This document shows, piece after piece, positions 35,790-44,878 of a stretch of 64,000 nt of DNA (the stretch's first letter is position 1; every line of letters starts with the position of its first letter). This stretch comes from DASQYE01 sp036389315 (GTDB lineage Bacteria > Acidobacteriota > Blastocatellia > Pyrinomonadales > Pyrinomonadaceae). The stretch covers positions 78,876 through 142,875 of the forward strand of contig DASVQF010000008.1 of NCBI GenBank assembly GCA_036389315.1, in the 5' to 3' direction. Below the pieces are notes generated by a model. That model did no database searches. It saw only the letters and a program-made list of their open reading frames with translations, and had not been told where the DNA came from. The translations under genes and the position numbers were made by a program.

Positions 35790-37559
35790 ATGAGAAAAGC
35801 ATTACATGCCGGATTGACAGTGCTTGCGCTGCTCGCAGTAGCGGGCGCGAGCGCGCCTTCTATTCTGGCCAGTGGCAGTGGTAGTCGCGCTCTGGGAACG
35901 GTCACAGGCACGGTCGTAGATAACAAGGGCAAGCCGGTGGCGGGCGCTATCGTCTCTCTGCTGCGTGAAGGCGCGAAAGAGGTCGTCAAGCAGACGCGCA
36001 CAGCCACGGACGGCACTTTCTCCGCCAAGATCAACCCCGGCCGCTACAGCGTTCAAGCCATCGCCGAAGGTTTCAATGCCGCGCTCTTCAGCGCCGTCGA
36101 GATTCGTCCCTCAGACCAACTGATCTATCGTTTCAACCTTGAGCCCATAGGCAGCGGGCGGACTGCGCCCGAACGCCGCCGCGACCGCGACGATGCCAAG
36201 TGGCGTCTGCGCGCGCAGCAGGGCCGCCGCTCTGTCTTCCAGATTCAGGAGGGCGACGACGAGGCCGTCAGGGCCGCGCTCGGCATAGAGACGGACGCCG
36301 ACGCCTGTGAGGCAGAGCTTACGCTGGATGCGAACGCGGGCGCGAGCGCCGCGCCGGAGGCGGGCCGCGTGCATGGCGTGATCGAAACCTACGCGGCCAC
36401 CTCTGCGAGCACTTTTGCTCCCGCTTACACGGGCATGAACTTCGCTCTGGCGAAGCCTTTGAGCCAGAGAGTTGACCTGATCTTCGCCGGGCAGACGGGC
36501 CTCGGCCAGGGCGCGCCGCAGCGTCTTGAAGTCAGTGCGCGCGTGCGCGCAGGTGATCGTCATCGCCTGGGCCTGAGCCTCGGCGGAGTGCGCCTGAACA
36601 CGCTCGGCTCTTTTGACGGGAAACGAACGTTGGGCCAATTCTCCGTCCGGGCGGTTGACGAGTGGATCGTGAGAGACGGCGTGGTAATCGTGTTGGGCCT
36701 GGATTATTCGCAGTTCTTCGCGGGGGGCCGCGACCGCTCGTTGAGCCCGCGCCTCGGCGTGCAGTTCGACGCTAATGCACGCACGCGCGTCAAGGCTGCC
36801 TACGCGCCGGGCGGCGAAGAGATGCAGACGCAGAGCATGGCCGCCTTCGAGGGGCAGCAGATCAGTTTCAAACAGTCCGGCGCACAGCCCATAGCGCTCG
36901 TGGACGGGCGCGCTGTAATGGAGCGCAGCCGCCGCTTCGAGCTGGGCGTCGAAAGAGTTCTCGATAACGAATCGAGCGTCGAAGCCACTGCCTTCTTCGA
37001 TACCACGTCCAATCGCGGCGTCGGATTGATGAGCACGCCGCTGTCGGCTTTTGCCGGCGAGAGCGGCGCGGCCCTCATCCGCGTAGCTAACCAGCAGGGG
37101 GCTGCGCGCGGCCTGCGCGTGGTCTATTCGCGGCGCATCAGCCAGGTCTTCGGCGCATCGGCCGGCTATTCGTTCGGGCGCGGGCAGAGCCTAGCCCGGC
37201 AGCGCGGGCTCTCCAGTCCGGCAGACCTCTTCGATAACGGACTGTTCCAGACGGCGGCCTTGCAGCTCACCGCAGACTTCGAGACCGGGACACACGTCCG
37301 CACGGTCTTTCGCTTCTCGCCCGGCGCGACCGTCTTTGCCATAGACCCGTTTGCAGGTCGCCTGGCCGTCTACGACCCGTCCCTGAGCATCCTAGTGACG
37401 CAAGACCTGCCGACCTTCGGCTTGCCCGTTCGCGCCGAGGCCATCATAGATGCGCGCAATCTGCTGGATACGCAGGCCACGACGGAAGATGACGACTCGC
37501 TGCTGACGATCATCTCGGGCCGCCGCTCGGTGCGTGGGGGAATTTCAGTCAGGTTCTAA
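35790..37559 (+). CDS. Outer-membrane beta-barrel protein with carboxypeptidase-regulatory-like domain
   Basis: A 589-aa exported protein. The signal peptide (MRKALHAGLTVLALLAVAGA) is followed by a CarboxypepD_reg-like beta-sandwich (GTVTGTVVDNKGKPVAGAIV, about 35-110). The remainder shows alternating hydrophobic strands ending in a C-terminal phenylalanine (GGISVRF), as in TonB-dependent receptors. The plug domain is missing, so this is not a classical transporter; Acidobacteriota encode many CarboxypepD-barrel (Oar-like) proteins. GGAGG precedes the ATG. Confidence 0.8.
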   Translation: MRKALHAGLTVLALLAVAGASAPSILASGSGSRALGTVTGTVVDNKGKPVAGAIVSLLREGAKEVVKQTRTATDGTFSAKINPGRYSVQAIAEGFNAALFSAVEIRPSDQLIYRFNLEPIGSGRTAPERRRDRDDAKWRLRAQQGRRSVFQIQEGDDEAVRAALGIETDADACEAELTLDANAGASAAPEAGRVHGVIETYAATSASTFAPAYTGMNFALAKPLSQRVDLIFAGQTGLGQGAPQRLEVSARVRAGDRHRLGLSLGGVRLNTLGSFDGKRTLGQFSVRAVDEWIVRDGVVIVLGLDYSQFFAGGRDRSLSPRLGVQFDANARTRVKAAYAPGGEEMQTQSMAAFEGQQISFKQSGAQPIALVDGRAVMERSRRFELGVERVLDNESSVEATAFFDTTSNRGVGLMSTPLSAFAGESGAALIRVANQQGAARGLRVVYSRRISQVFGASAGYSFGRGQSLARQRGLSSPADLFDNGLFQTAALQLTADFETGTHVRTVFRFSPGATVFAIDPFAGRLAVYDPSLSILVTQDLPTFGLPVRAEAIIDARNLLDTQATTEDDDSLLTIISGRRSVRGGISVRF

Positions 37560-37570
37560 AAGGCAGTGAC

Positions 37571-37638
37571 AAAGGGAGGTCGAAGGATGAAAGGGAGAGG
37601 CTGATGCTTATTCCTTTCCTCTTTCCGCCTCCCTTTTA
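37571..37638 (+). terminator. Hairpin after the beta-barrel gene
   Basis: AAAGGGAGG (37571-37579) and CCTCCCTTT (37628-37636) form a stem with an inner purine/pyrimidine-rich extension, ending in TTTTAT. The remaining spacer to 37861 holds no gene. Confidence 0.65.
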
Positions 37639-37861
37639 TCATCTGCGAGTCGCGAGCCTTCTCCAAAATCTCGGAGGAGTCCAAAATCTTGGATAAAACG
37701 GCACAGGCGCAAGGGCGCGTTGCCGGGGCCTGAAGGGCTTGGGCCCATGACGGCCAGCCTGGAATAAGGCTTGCCTCTCTCTTTAACTTTGAGTTGCGGC
37801 TCGCTGGCCGGTCTGTGGTTGGGCTCGCTTGAGGTCGGAAAAGGTTTGTCGGTCTGGAAGG

Positions 37862-40774
37862 ATGAAAGCATCTGTGCTGACAACGCGTACGCTAGTGCTG
37901 CTGGTCGTGGCCGCTCTGCTGGTCGCGGCCGGCGGGCTCAATTTCTGGCAGCGTTGGAAGCAGAAATCTCCTCCCACAGACGGCATCCTCTGGACTCAGA
38001 AAGATAGCGCGATTGTCGCCGAAAGGGTCGCGCCCGGATTGACCGGCGCGCGCGCAGGCGTCCTGCCGGGCGATCACCTGATAGCCGTCAGCGAAGACGA
38101 TGTTCAGTACGATTCCATAGACCAAGCCTCTCTGGTTCAAGTCTACCTGGAAGAGGCAGGAGTCGGCGGCCACCTCTCATACCTGATCGAGCGTCCGACC
38201 TTTCCCGAAGAGACGCGCTATTACTACATTGACCTCTACGGCCTGGATCAGGTTCCGACCTGGACGACGCGCGAGCTGTACCTGAACCTGATCGGCCTGG
38301 TCTATCTCTTCGTGGGCTTCTTCGTCCTCTTCAAGCAGGGAGGCCGAGCGCCTTACGTAGTGCATTTCGCGGCGCTCTGCCTGGCGGCCTTCGTCTTTCA
38401 TTTCTACAAGCCGACGGTCACCTATGAAGACCTAGACCTCGCCATAGCGTTTTTAGACGACGCGGCCTTTATCCTCTTCGCGCCGCTCTTCGTTCACTTC
38501 TGCGCCATCTACCCGACGCGCTATCGGCTCTCGAACGAAAGGCGCTGGCTCGCGGCGCTGCTCTACTTACCGGCGGCGCTGCTCATTGCCGCCGCCGTCA
38601 TCAACTACTTCGAGCCCTACCTGCACGTCAGATTTTCCGACGCGGCGACGGGGTGGTATTACCAGGCGATCTTCCTGCACTTCTGGGTGGCGCTTGTGGT
38701 GAGCGGCGCGCTGCTGGTGCGTACCTTCCTGAAGAGCCAGGCGGCCGTCGTGCGGCAGCAATTGAAGTGGGTCGTGTGGGGCTCGGCCCTTGCCATCGCT
38801 CCGTTCTCGCTCTTCTACGCAGTGGGCTACGTGTTCGGGCTTGAGGGCAATCGCTGGTTGACGGACGCTGCGCTGTTGCCGCTCATCCTGATTCCGCTGA
38901 CCTTCGGCAACTCGGTCGTGCGCTATCGCCTGATGGACGTGGACATAGTGGTGCGCCGAGCCTTCGTCTACGCGCTCACCACTCTTGCCATCTCCTTGAT
39001 GATCGGCGCGGTCATCTACGTCGGCATACTCTACGTGCTGGGCGTGGAGACGACGCTGCTGAGCCTGGGGAGCCTGCGCGTCATCGTCGCCGTTGTCTCG
39101 CTGTCTGTGATCGTGATGGTGGCTGCGCCGATCAAGAACTTCTTGCAGGAGCACACGGATCGTTTCTTCTACGGCGAGCGCTACGACATGCGCAACGGCC
39201 TGCTTGACTTCGGGCGCACGCTTTCGGCCACCACGGCCCTAGACCCACTGCTGGACGCGCTCGTCAGCCGCTTGCAGCAGGTCTTGAACGTCAAGCGCAT
39301 AGCCATCTTTATCGAAGACGAAAACGCACCGGCAGGTTATCGCGTCGCGCGCACCGCAGGGCTCTCGACCGCGATGGTCGTGCCGCCGGATTTTCGCGAG
39401 ATGATTCGCACGCGCTCGGCCGAGACGGGCGTCGTGCGCGCAGACGACCTGGATTTGGTGCATGAAACCGTAGGGTTCGTGCGCCGCACGCTCCACTACT
39501 ATGTGCCGTGCGTGGTGAGGGGGCGGATGGTGGCTGTCATTGGATTGGGCCGCTCGGCGGACGGCGCGCTGCTCTCTTCCGAAGACGTAGAGATACTGCG
39601 CACAGTTTCGGGCTACGTGGCGGTCGCCATTGAGAACAGCCTGCTCTACCAGGAGCAGCAGAAGCGCGCCGCAGAGCTTGAGATGCTCAAAGAGTTCAAC
39701 GAGTCAATCGTTGAATCCATAAACGTCGGGCTGCTCGCAGCAGACCTGGACGGCTACGTCACGCACTGCAACTCTGCGCTCGAAGAGATGCTCGGCCTGA
39801 GCCGCGACGAAGCCATCGGCCGGAAAGTCGAAGACCTCTTCGCGGAGGATTTCTCCGAAACCCTCAAGCAGGTGCTTGGGCCCGGCCAGTGGCGTTTGAC
39901 CGAGCTTCGCCACATCTACAAGCTGCACACGGCGACGCGCGTCGGCCGTCCCCTCGTCTTAAACATCGCGCTCGCGCCCTTACGGAGCGATTCCGATGAC
40001 CGCATGGGCGCGCTCGTCGTCCTCGAAGATGTCACGGCCCGCATGCGCCTCGAAGAGCAGTTGCAGCAGAGAGAGAAGCTCTCCTCGATCGGTCTTTTGG
40101 CGGCGGGCGTGGCGCATGAGGTCAACACGCCTTTGACGGGTGTCTCCTCCTACACGCAGATGCTTTTGGGGATGCTTCCCGAAACAGACCCGAAGCACGC
40201 GCTCTTGCAGAAAGTCCGGCGGCAGGCTGACCGCGCCTCCAACATCGTCAATAACCTCCTGAACTTTTCGCGCACGGGCTCGGCCACGGAGTTCACCGAA
40301 GTAGACGTGCATCGCGTGCTCGACGACACCCTGCAACTGCTTGAGACGCAACTGCGCCGTAACCAGATTGAGATAGAGCGTTGTTACGACCCCGACCTGC
40401 CGAAGGCCCTGGGCAATCCCGGAAAGCTGCAACAGGTCTTCACGAACCTGATCTTGAACGCGCGCGACGCCATTCCTGACGGCGGGCGCATCACCCTGTT
40501 TACGGCTTCGACCGATGGCGAGACAGTCATCGTCGAAGTGGCAGACACAGGCATAGGCATTGCACCCGAAAACGTCGCGAAGATTTACGACCCGTTCTAT
40601 ACGACGAAGGGCGTCGGGCGCGGCACTGGACTGGGCCTTGCCGTCACCTACGGCATAGTGCAGGAGCATTCGGGCCACATCTCCGTCGAGAGCACGCCGG
40701 GGCGCGGCACTACCTTCCGTATCACGCTGCCGACCGCGAGCGCGCGGGCCCGTCTGCAAGCCGCCGGAGATTAG
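37862..40774 (+). CDS. Membrane sensor histidine kinase with PDZ-like, GAF and PAS domains
   Basis: A 970-aa kinase. An N-terminal helix (about 5-28) precedes a PDZ-like extracytoplasmic domain (GARAGVLPGDHLIAVSEDD). About nine hydrophobic segments follow to about residue 430, then a GAF domain (LDPLLDALVSRLQQVLNVKR), a PAS domain (EFNESIVESINVGLLAADLD), HisKA with phosphoacceptor His near 752 (GVAHEVNTPLTGVSSY) and HATPase_c (NLILNARDAIPDGG, DTGIGI, TGLGLAV). It should phosphorylate the NtrC-type regulator encoded next. The layout resembles stress or envelope sensing kinases; the stimulus is unknown. Confidence 0.92.
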   Translation: MKASVLTTRTLVLLVVAALLVAAGGLNFWQRWKQKSPPTDGILWTQKDSAIVAERVAPGLTGARAGVLPGDHLIAVSEDDVQYDSIDQASLVQVYLEEAGVGGHLSYLIERPTFPEETRYYYIDLYGLDQVPTWTTRELYLNLIGLVYLFVGFFVLFKQGGRAPYVVHFAALCLAAFVFHFYKPTVTYEDLDLAIAFLDDAAFILFAPLFVHFCAIYPTRYRLSNERRWLAALLYLPAALLIAAAVINYFEPYLHVRFSDAATGWYYQAIFLHFWVALVVSGALLVRTFLKSQAAVVRQQLKWVVWGSALAIAPFSLFYAVGYVFGLEGNRWLTDAALLPLILIPLTFGNSVVRYRLMDVDIVVRRAFVYALTTLAISLMIGAVIYVGILYVLGVETTLLSLGSLRVIVAVVSLSVIVMVAAPIKNFLQEHTDRFFYGERYDMRNGLLDFGRTLSATTALDPLLDALVSRLQQVLNVKRIAIFIEDENAPAGYRVARTAGLSTAMVVPPDFREMIRTRSAETGVVRADDLDLVHETVGFVRRTLHYYVPCVVRGRMVAVIGLGRSADGALLSSEDVEILRTVSGYVAVAIENSLLYQEQQKRAAELEMLKEFNESIVESINVGLLAADLDGYVTHCNSALEEMLGLSRDEAIGRKVEDLFAEDFSETLKQVLGPGQWRLTELRHIYKLHTATRVGRPLVLNIALAPLRSDSDDRMGALVVLEDVTARMRLEEQLQQREKLSSIGLLAAGVAHEVNTPLTGVSSYTQMLLGMLPETDPKHALLQKVRRQADRASNIVNNLLNFSRTGSATEFTEVDVHRVLDDTLQLLETQLRRNQIEIERCYDPDLPKALGNPGKLQQVFTNLILNARDAIPDGGRITLFTASTDGETVIVEVADTGIGIAPENVAKIYDPFYTTKGVGRGTGLGLAVTYGIVQEHSGHISVESTPGRGTTFRITLPTASARARLQAAGD

Positions 40775-40786
40775 AAAAGAAGGGAC

Positions 40787-40859
40787 AAAGGGCCGGGACA
40801 AAGGAGAAGGGGAGCGGGGCATCTTATTCCCGTTGCCTCTTCGGATTCCGGCCCTTTTT
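40787..40859 (+). terminator. Partial terminator between kinase and regulator genes
   Basis: AAAGGGCCGG (40787-40796) pairs with CCGGCCCTTT (40848-40857), followed by TT. It may attenuate read-through from the kinase gene into the regulator gene. Confidence 0.6.
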
Positions 40860-40886
40860 CATTTTATACGGGGCCGCGTTTATAAT
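40858..40886 (+). promoter_or_regulatory. Candidate sigma-70 promoter for the response regulator
   Basis: A perfect TATAAT (40881-40886) lies 17 bp after TTCATT, a weak -35, and 31 bp before the ATG of the regulator gene. Together with the preceding hairpin it suggests independent expression of the regulator. Confidence 0.45.
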
Positions 40887-40916
40887 ACGGAATTGAAAGT
40901 GAAGACGGAAAGACGG

Positions 40917-42323
40917 ATGGCGAAAAAGGGTTCGGTGCTCGTCGTTGACGACGAGGAGATCATGCGCGACGTGCTTGAGACGCTGCTTTCGGCGGAAGGC
41001 TATCGCGTTGATCTGGCGAAGACGGGTGAAGAGGGCTTAGAGGCATACGGGCGGCGCGCCTATGATGTCGTGCTGCTGGATGTCTCGATGCCGGGCATGG
41101 GAGGCTTGCGCGCGCTCGAAGAGTTTTTAAAGCTGGACGCCGAGGCAGTGGTCATCATGATTACAGCCTACGCGACCTTTGACACGGCGGTCGCGGCCTG
41201 GGAGAAGGGGGCCATCGGCTGCATTCGCAAGCCGTTTCAGAACGAGCAGATCACGAGGACGATTGCCGCTGGCATCAAGCGCCGTCGCAAGGAAGAGGAG
41301 CGGCAGACCTTGCGGCGCGCGATGAGCCGGGTGGTAGATCGCGGCTCGATGGTCGGGCGCTCGGACGTGATGCAGGAGGTCTTCCGGCTCGTAGACCAGG
41401 TCGCGCCCGCGCGCTCCACAGTCCTGATTACAGGCGAGTCCGGGACGGGCAAAGAACTGATCGCCAAAGCGATTCACGAGTCAAGCCCGCGCGCTCAAAA
41501 GCCTTTCGTCACCGTCAACTCTTCCAACATTCCTTCGGAGCTTTTGGAGTCGGAGCTGTTCGGCCACACGCGCGGCGCTTTCACGGGAGCGGTCGCGGCC
41601 AAGAAGGGGCTCTTTGAAGTGGCCGACGGCGGCTCCATCTTCCTCGACGAGATCGGAGACATTCCTCCCGAGACACAGGTGCGGCTCCTGAGAGTCATAC
41701 AGGAGCGCGAGTTCACTCCCCTGGGCGACACCAGCCCCCGACGCGTAGACGTTCGCATCATCGCCGCCACCAACATAGACCTCAAAGAGGCCGTCCGCCA
41801 GGGAGGCTTTCGCGAAGACCTCTACTACCGTCTCTCGGTCGTGCCGATTGAGCTTCCGCCTCTACGCGACCGGCGCGAGGACATCCTGCCGCTGGCCCAG
41901 CACTTCATACGCAAGTTCAACGAAGAGAATGGCCGCCAGGTCTCGGAGCAGATCGCGCCCGAAGTGCTCGCGCTCCTTGAATCCTATTCCTGGCCCGGCA
42001 ATGTCAGAGAGCTTGAGAACGCCATCGAGCGGGCGGTGGTGATCGCGCCCGGCGAGGAGATTACGCGCGAGTGCCTGCGCTCAGAAATCAGCGACCCGCA
42101 GACGGCGCACGCCGCGCGCGAAGGCTCAGGGCTTGCGCCCGTCCTGGACATCGGACGTGGCATCAACTTCTACGACGAGGTGCGACATTTCGAGATGGAC
42201 TTGATTCGTCGCGCCCTGGAACAGACAGGGGGCCATCAATCGCGCGCCGCGCGCCTTCTGGGCATGAACGCGACGACCCTCAACTCTAAGATCAAGACCT
42301 ACAACATCAGCCTGCGTCCGTAA
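40917..42323 (+). CDS. Sigma-54-dependent response regulator, NtrC family
   Basis: A 468-aa enhancer-binding protein. The receiver domain has VVDDEE (9-14), phosphoacceptor D55 and the switch lysine in RKPF. The AAA+ domain carries Walker A GESGTGKE (173-180), the sigma-54 contact loop GAFTGA (220-225), and Walker B FLDEIGD. The Fis-type HTH is at the C-terminus (GGHQSRAARLLGMNATTLNSKI). It is paired with the upstream kinase and should activate RpoN promoters when phosphorylated. No clear -24/-12 promoter was recognised in the window. Confidence 0.95.
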   Translation: MAKKGSVLVVDDEEIMRDVLETLLSAEGYRVDLAKTGEEGLEAYGRRAYDVVLLDVSMPGMGGLRALEEFLKLDAEAVVIMITAYATFDTAVAAWEKGAIGCIRKPFQNEQITRTIAAGIKRRRKEEERQTLRRAMSRVVDRGSMVGRSDVMQEVFRLVDQVAPARSTVLITGESGTGKELIAKAIHESSPRAQKPFVTVNSSNIPSELLESELFGHTRGAFTGAVAAKKGLFEVADGGSIFLDEIGDIPPETQVRLLRVIQEREFTPLGDTSPRRVDVRIIAATNIDLKEAVRQGGFREDLYYRLSVVPIELPPLRDRREDILPLAQHFIRKFNEENGRQVSEQIAPEVLALLESYSWPGNVRELENAIERAVVIAPGEEITRECLRSEISDPQTAHAAREGSGLAPVLDIGRGINFYDEVRHFEMDLIRRALEQTGGHQSRAARLLGMNATTLNSKIKTYNISLRP

Positions 42324-42405
42324 GCTGCGGCCGGGGCGGTTCGCGCCGCGCGTTCTCGGAAAAAGATTGACTGGCCTTCCTCCCATGAGATAAAAGGAGC
42401 GCACT

Positions 42406-43335
42406 ATGAATGTTAATAGCAGCCGACGAGCGCGAACCCGAACAAGCAGCACTCACAGGACGATACTATGCCTGCTGCTCTTAATCTCGGCCTGCCCGGC
42501 GGCGCTCTCGCAGAACGTGCAGAGCGCGCGAGCCAACAGCGGCTTCACGCTGACCAAGCGCGTCACGGAATACGATGACAGGGGAAACGCCTTTCCCTCG
42601 CTCATGGAGACGCTCTATTTCTCTTCTACCGGCAACTGGCGTTACGTCGGAACCTATCCGAACGGGCAGGTGGTCGAGACGATTTACCTGTGCGGGAGGG
42701 GCGTCTTTTTCCACGATCATAGAAACGAGCAGTTGGTGAAGTTCGGCAGCGTCGGGGGGTGTCCTGGGCCCACGACCGCAGAGTTGCTGCAAGCCGATCC
42801 GAAGTTCATCAACACGGAGTATGTGCTTGACCGCCTGGCCTATCTGCATCGCAGAAAAATCGAGGGACTTCTGGAGGAGACCTACTTCACGCCCGAGACG
42901 GGGCCTTTCCCGTTCAAGCGCATCACCTACTACGACCGCTACAAAAGGGTCGAGGAGCCTGTCAGCCTGGTCTTCGGCGAGCCCGACGTGGCACAGCTTC
43001 GCGGAGAGGATTACCCCATCGTCGAGCAGAAGCCTGTTCATGTCGGCGACCTGACAACTAAAATCCAGGAACAGCCCGCCCCCCAATACCCGGCCTTAGC
43101 AAGGTCAGCCGGTCTCTCCGGCAAGGTCGCAATACAGGTGATCGTCGATGAGACGGGGCAGGTCATTAGCGCGAGAATCCTGGGCGGGCCACCCCTGCTC
43201 GGAGAGGCAGCGATGGAAGCCGCCTACAAGACGCGCCTCACGCCCACGGAAAAGGACGGCAGGCCGATCAAGGTCACCGGCTATCTCAACTATCAATTCA
43301 AACCGGAACCGGCCGTAGCCAGTAAGCCCAAGTAA
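42406..43335 (+). CDS. Exported protein with TonB C-terminal domain
   Basis: A 309-aa protein with an N-terminal signal peptide (RTILCLLLLISACPAALS). A 170-residue middle region of unknown fold contains two or three cysteines. The TonB C-terminal domain occupies about 220-300 (PQYPALARSAGLSGKVAIQVIVDETG, read in two parts, then GYLNYQF). The proline-rich spacer of a true TonB is missing, so it is more likely a TonB-fold envelope protein than an energy transducer. AAAAGGAG precedes the ATG. It is the last chromosomal gene before the cassette array. Confidence 0.82.
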   Translation: MNVNSSRRARTRTSSTHRTILCLLLLISACPAALSQNVQSARANSGFTLTKRVTEYDDRGNAFPSLMETLYFSSTGNWRYVGTYPNGQVVETIYLCGRGVFFHDHRNEQLVKFGSVGGCPGPTTAELLQADPKFINTEYVLDRLAYLHRRKIEGLLEETYFTPETGPFPFKRITYYDRYKRVEEPVSLVFGEPDVAQLRGEDYPIVEQKPVHVGDLTTKIQEQPAPQYPALARSAGLSGKVAIQVIVDETGQVISARILGGPPLLGEAAMEAAYKTRLTPTEKDGRPIKVTGYLNYQFKPEPAVASKPK

Positions 43336-43686
43336 GCCCGACCAAGCGACACGCAACTAGCCGCGTCTTCTATTCAAAGCATTAAATTTATGGGGCTAGT
43401 ATAGAAGAGAGCAGAGCTATTGAGCCATTCTAGCTGGCAGAAAATGATGCCGGTTCAAATTCGCTGCGATCTGTAGTGAGCAGCGACCTGATGCAACAAA
43501 ACTCTTTGCTGCTCTATACAAGCTCACCCGGCGACTGTAACGAGACCCGGCGTAGTCGGATGCTTATATTGATGATGGCTAGCTTTGGTTCCGACCCGAG
43601 ACCGGCCCTCCTTCTCAATCAACTTTACGAGGTCTCGTACTTTCACTCTTCAATTCTGATGCGCCAAATGGTCGATGCTCCGCCAT
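43336..43686. other. Junction between chromosome and cassette array
   Basis: About 350 bp of lower-GC DNA without a supported gene. A + strand frame (43476-43784) runs into attC 1 but has no SD and its end is attC sequence. A CCGGTTCAAATTCG stretch at about 43451 looks like an attC arm or tRNA T-loop fragment, but neither can be completed. Confidence 0.4.
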
Positions 43687-43794
43687 GCCTGACGACAGAA
43701 TTAACTCGGCCCGCGCGAGAAGCCTTCAAGATAGGGAACAAGACGACGATGAAAGCAAGGCTATCGAGCACTCCGGTTGAATGAGTTGTTAGGC
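43687..43794 (-). repeat. attC site 1 (last of the array)
   Basis: 108 bp from GCCTGAC (degenerate, AAC replaced by GAC) to GTTAGGC. The APH-like stop codon (TAA) lies inside the GTTAGGC core. Confidence 0.85.
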
Positions 43795-44697
43795 ATCGCC
43801 GTTGGTTTCGGTATTGTATTTCATGTCTTTGGCGCTCCCAATGTGAACGGCAAACCACATGGGGTCGTTCCTTTCAATTCCCGTCAAAAGCCACCGTACC
43901 TCATGTGCTCCAGCGTAAAACCGCGCGCGCTTCAAATATGTCTCTGCTTCTGGATAAATCTTATAAAACCGATTCATGAATGACTCGCCGTAATTATAGA
44001 TGATTACGCCAAAATCAATTGCAGGATCACCCAAACCAGCGCAACCAAAATCAATGATCCCGTTAATCCGCTTCTTCTGCTTATCAAACATAATATGGTA
44101 TGGCGGAATGTCTGTATCTACCATTTTAAGCTCATACTGGAAATTACTCTTGTCAGACAGGTGAGACTCAAAATGTTCTGCCATCCACTCGCACAAGTGC
44201 GGTAACAAAAGAGGAAAAACTTTGTCCCGGATTCTCTGATACACACTCACCCAACCTTCATGTTTCATTAGAGCATCCGCCATAGGTATTGCAAAATCTG
44301 AAATTTCAGCGATAGGAACACCATGTAACTCTTTGAAGAATTGGGCCAACTGGTCGGCAATAATTTGCTGGTCATCTTCCGGCAATCTCATGAGCATGTC
44401 ACGACGTAAGGTCTCTCCGGGAATCAACTGATAAGCCAAAGCATCTTCACTATCATAAAGCGGCAAAGGAATCTCAAGCGAGATGTAATTTCGTAACAGC
44501 CGCAGCAACTCTGATTCGTTTTTCAGATGTTTGAAACTGTATTCGTGCTTCGGAAAGCGAAAAACCACTTCGCCATTAATTATCACAATATCATTCATCA
44601 AGCCTTCGCGGTTAAGGCTGATGCTTTCGATTGTAATTTCTGGGGCGATCTTGCGGATGCGATTTTCGTAGGCTTCAAGTTCATTCATACCGCTCAT
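43789..44697 (-). CDS. Aminoglycoside-phosphotransferase-family kinase (cassette gene)
   Basis: A 302-aa protein kinase-like phosphotransferase, similar in layout to APH(2'') enzymes. VVFRFPK (44-50) supplies the ATP lysine. The Brenner-type catalytic loop is VDTDIPPYHIMFD (193-205): D196 aligns with the catalytic Asp, but the usual HGD is DTD and the usual Asn is H201. GIIDFGCAGLGDPAIDFG holds the metal-binding D216. The substrate could be an aminoglycoside, macrolide or a metabolite; resistance is not shown. First-in-frame ATG 44697, a second at 44688. The stop codon lies in attC 1, as often seen for cassette genes. Confidence 0.85.
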   Translation of the reverse strand: MSGMNELEAYENRIRKIAPEITIESISLNREGLMNDIVIINGEVVFRFPKHEYSFKHLKNESELLRLLRNYISLEIPLPLYDSEDALAYQLIPGETLRRDMLMRLPEDDQQIIADQLAQFFKELHGVPIAEISDFAIPMADALMKHEGWVSVYQRIRDKVFPLLLPHLCEWMAEHFESHLSDKSNFQYELKMVDTDIPPYHIMFDKQKKRINGIIDFGCAGLGDPAIDFGVIIYNYGESFMNRFYKIYPEAETYLKRARFYAGAHEVRWLLTGIERNDPMWFAVHIGSAKDMKYNTETNGDA

Positions 44698-44727
44698 TTT
44701 GTTTCAAAGGAACCCACAGCGCAAGAT

Positions 44728-44836
44728 GCCTAACGCCCGAATTAACCGGCCCCGCGCATTCAGCATCCAATTTACATCAAGGAAATCAACGATGAAAGGT
44801 AAGCTATCGCGGGCTCGGGTTGAATGGGTTGTTAGG
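44728..44836 (-). repeat. attC site 2
   Basis: 109 bp, GCCTAAC to GTTAGGC, with the conserved inner CGATGAAAGGTAAGCTATCG. It terminates the GT-B-like cassette. Confidence 0.93.
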
Positions 44837-44878
44837 CTGGCCGGCAGCCTAAGGGCCGCTTCTGCGGGAGTGATACGC

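Noticed and set aside
35474..36034. 186-codon minus-strand frame opposite the beta-barrel gene
   Set aside because: It overlaps the signal peptide and first domain of a convincing + strand gene, and its composition is that of an antisense frame.
43440..43480. tRNA-like GGTTCAAATTC
   Set aside because: T-stem does not pair and no acceptor, D or anticodon arms could be found.
43476..43784. 102-codon + strand frame at the array border
   Set aside because: No SD; its C-terminal third is attC sequence; no recognisable protein features.
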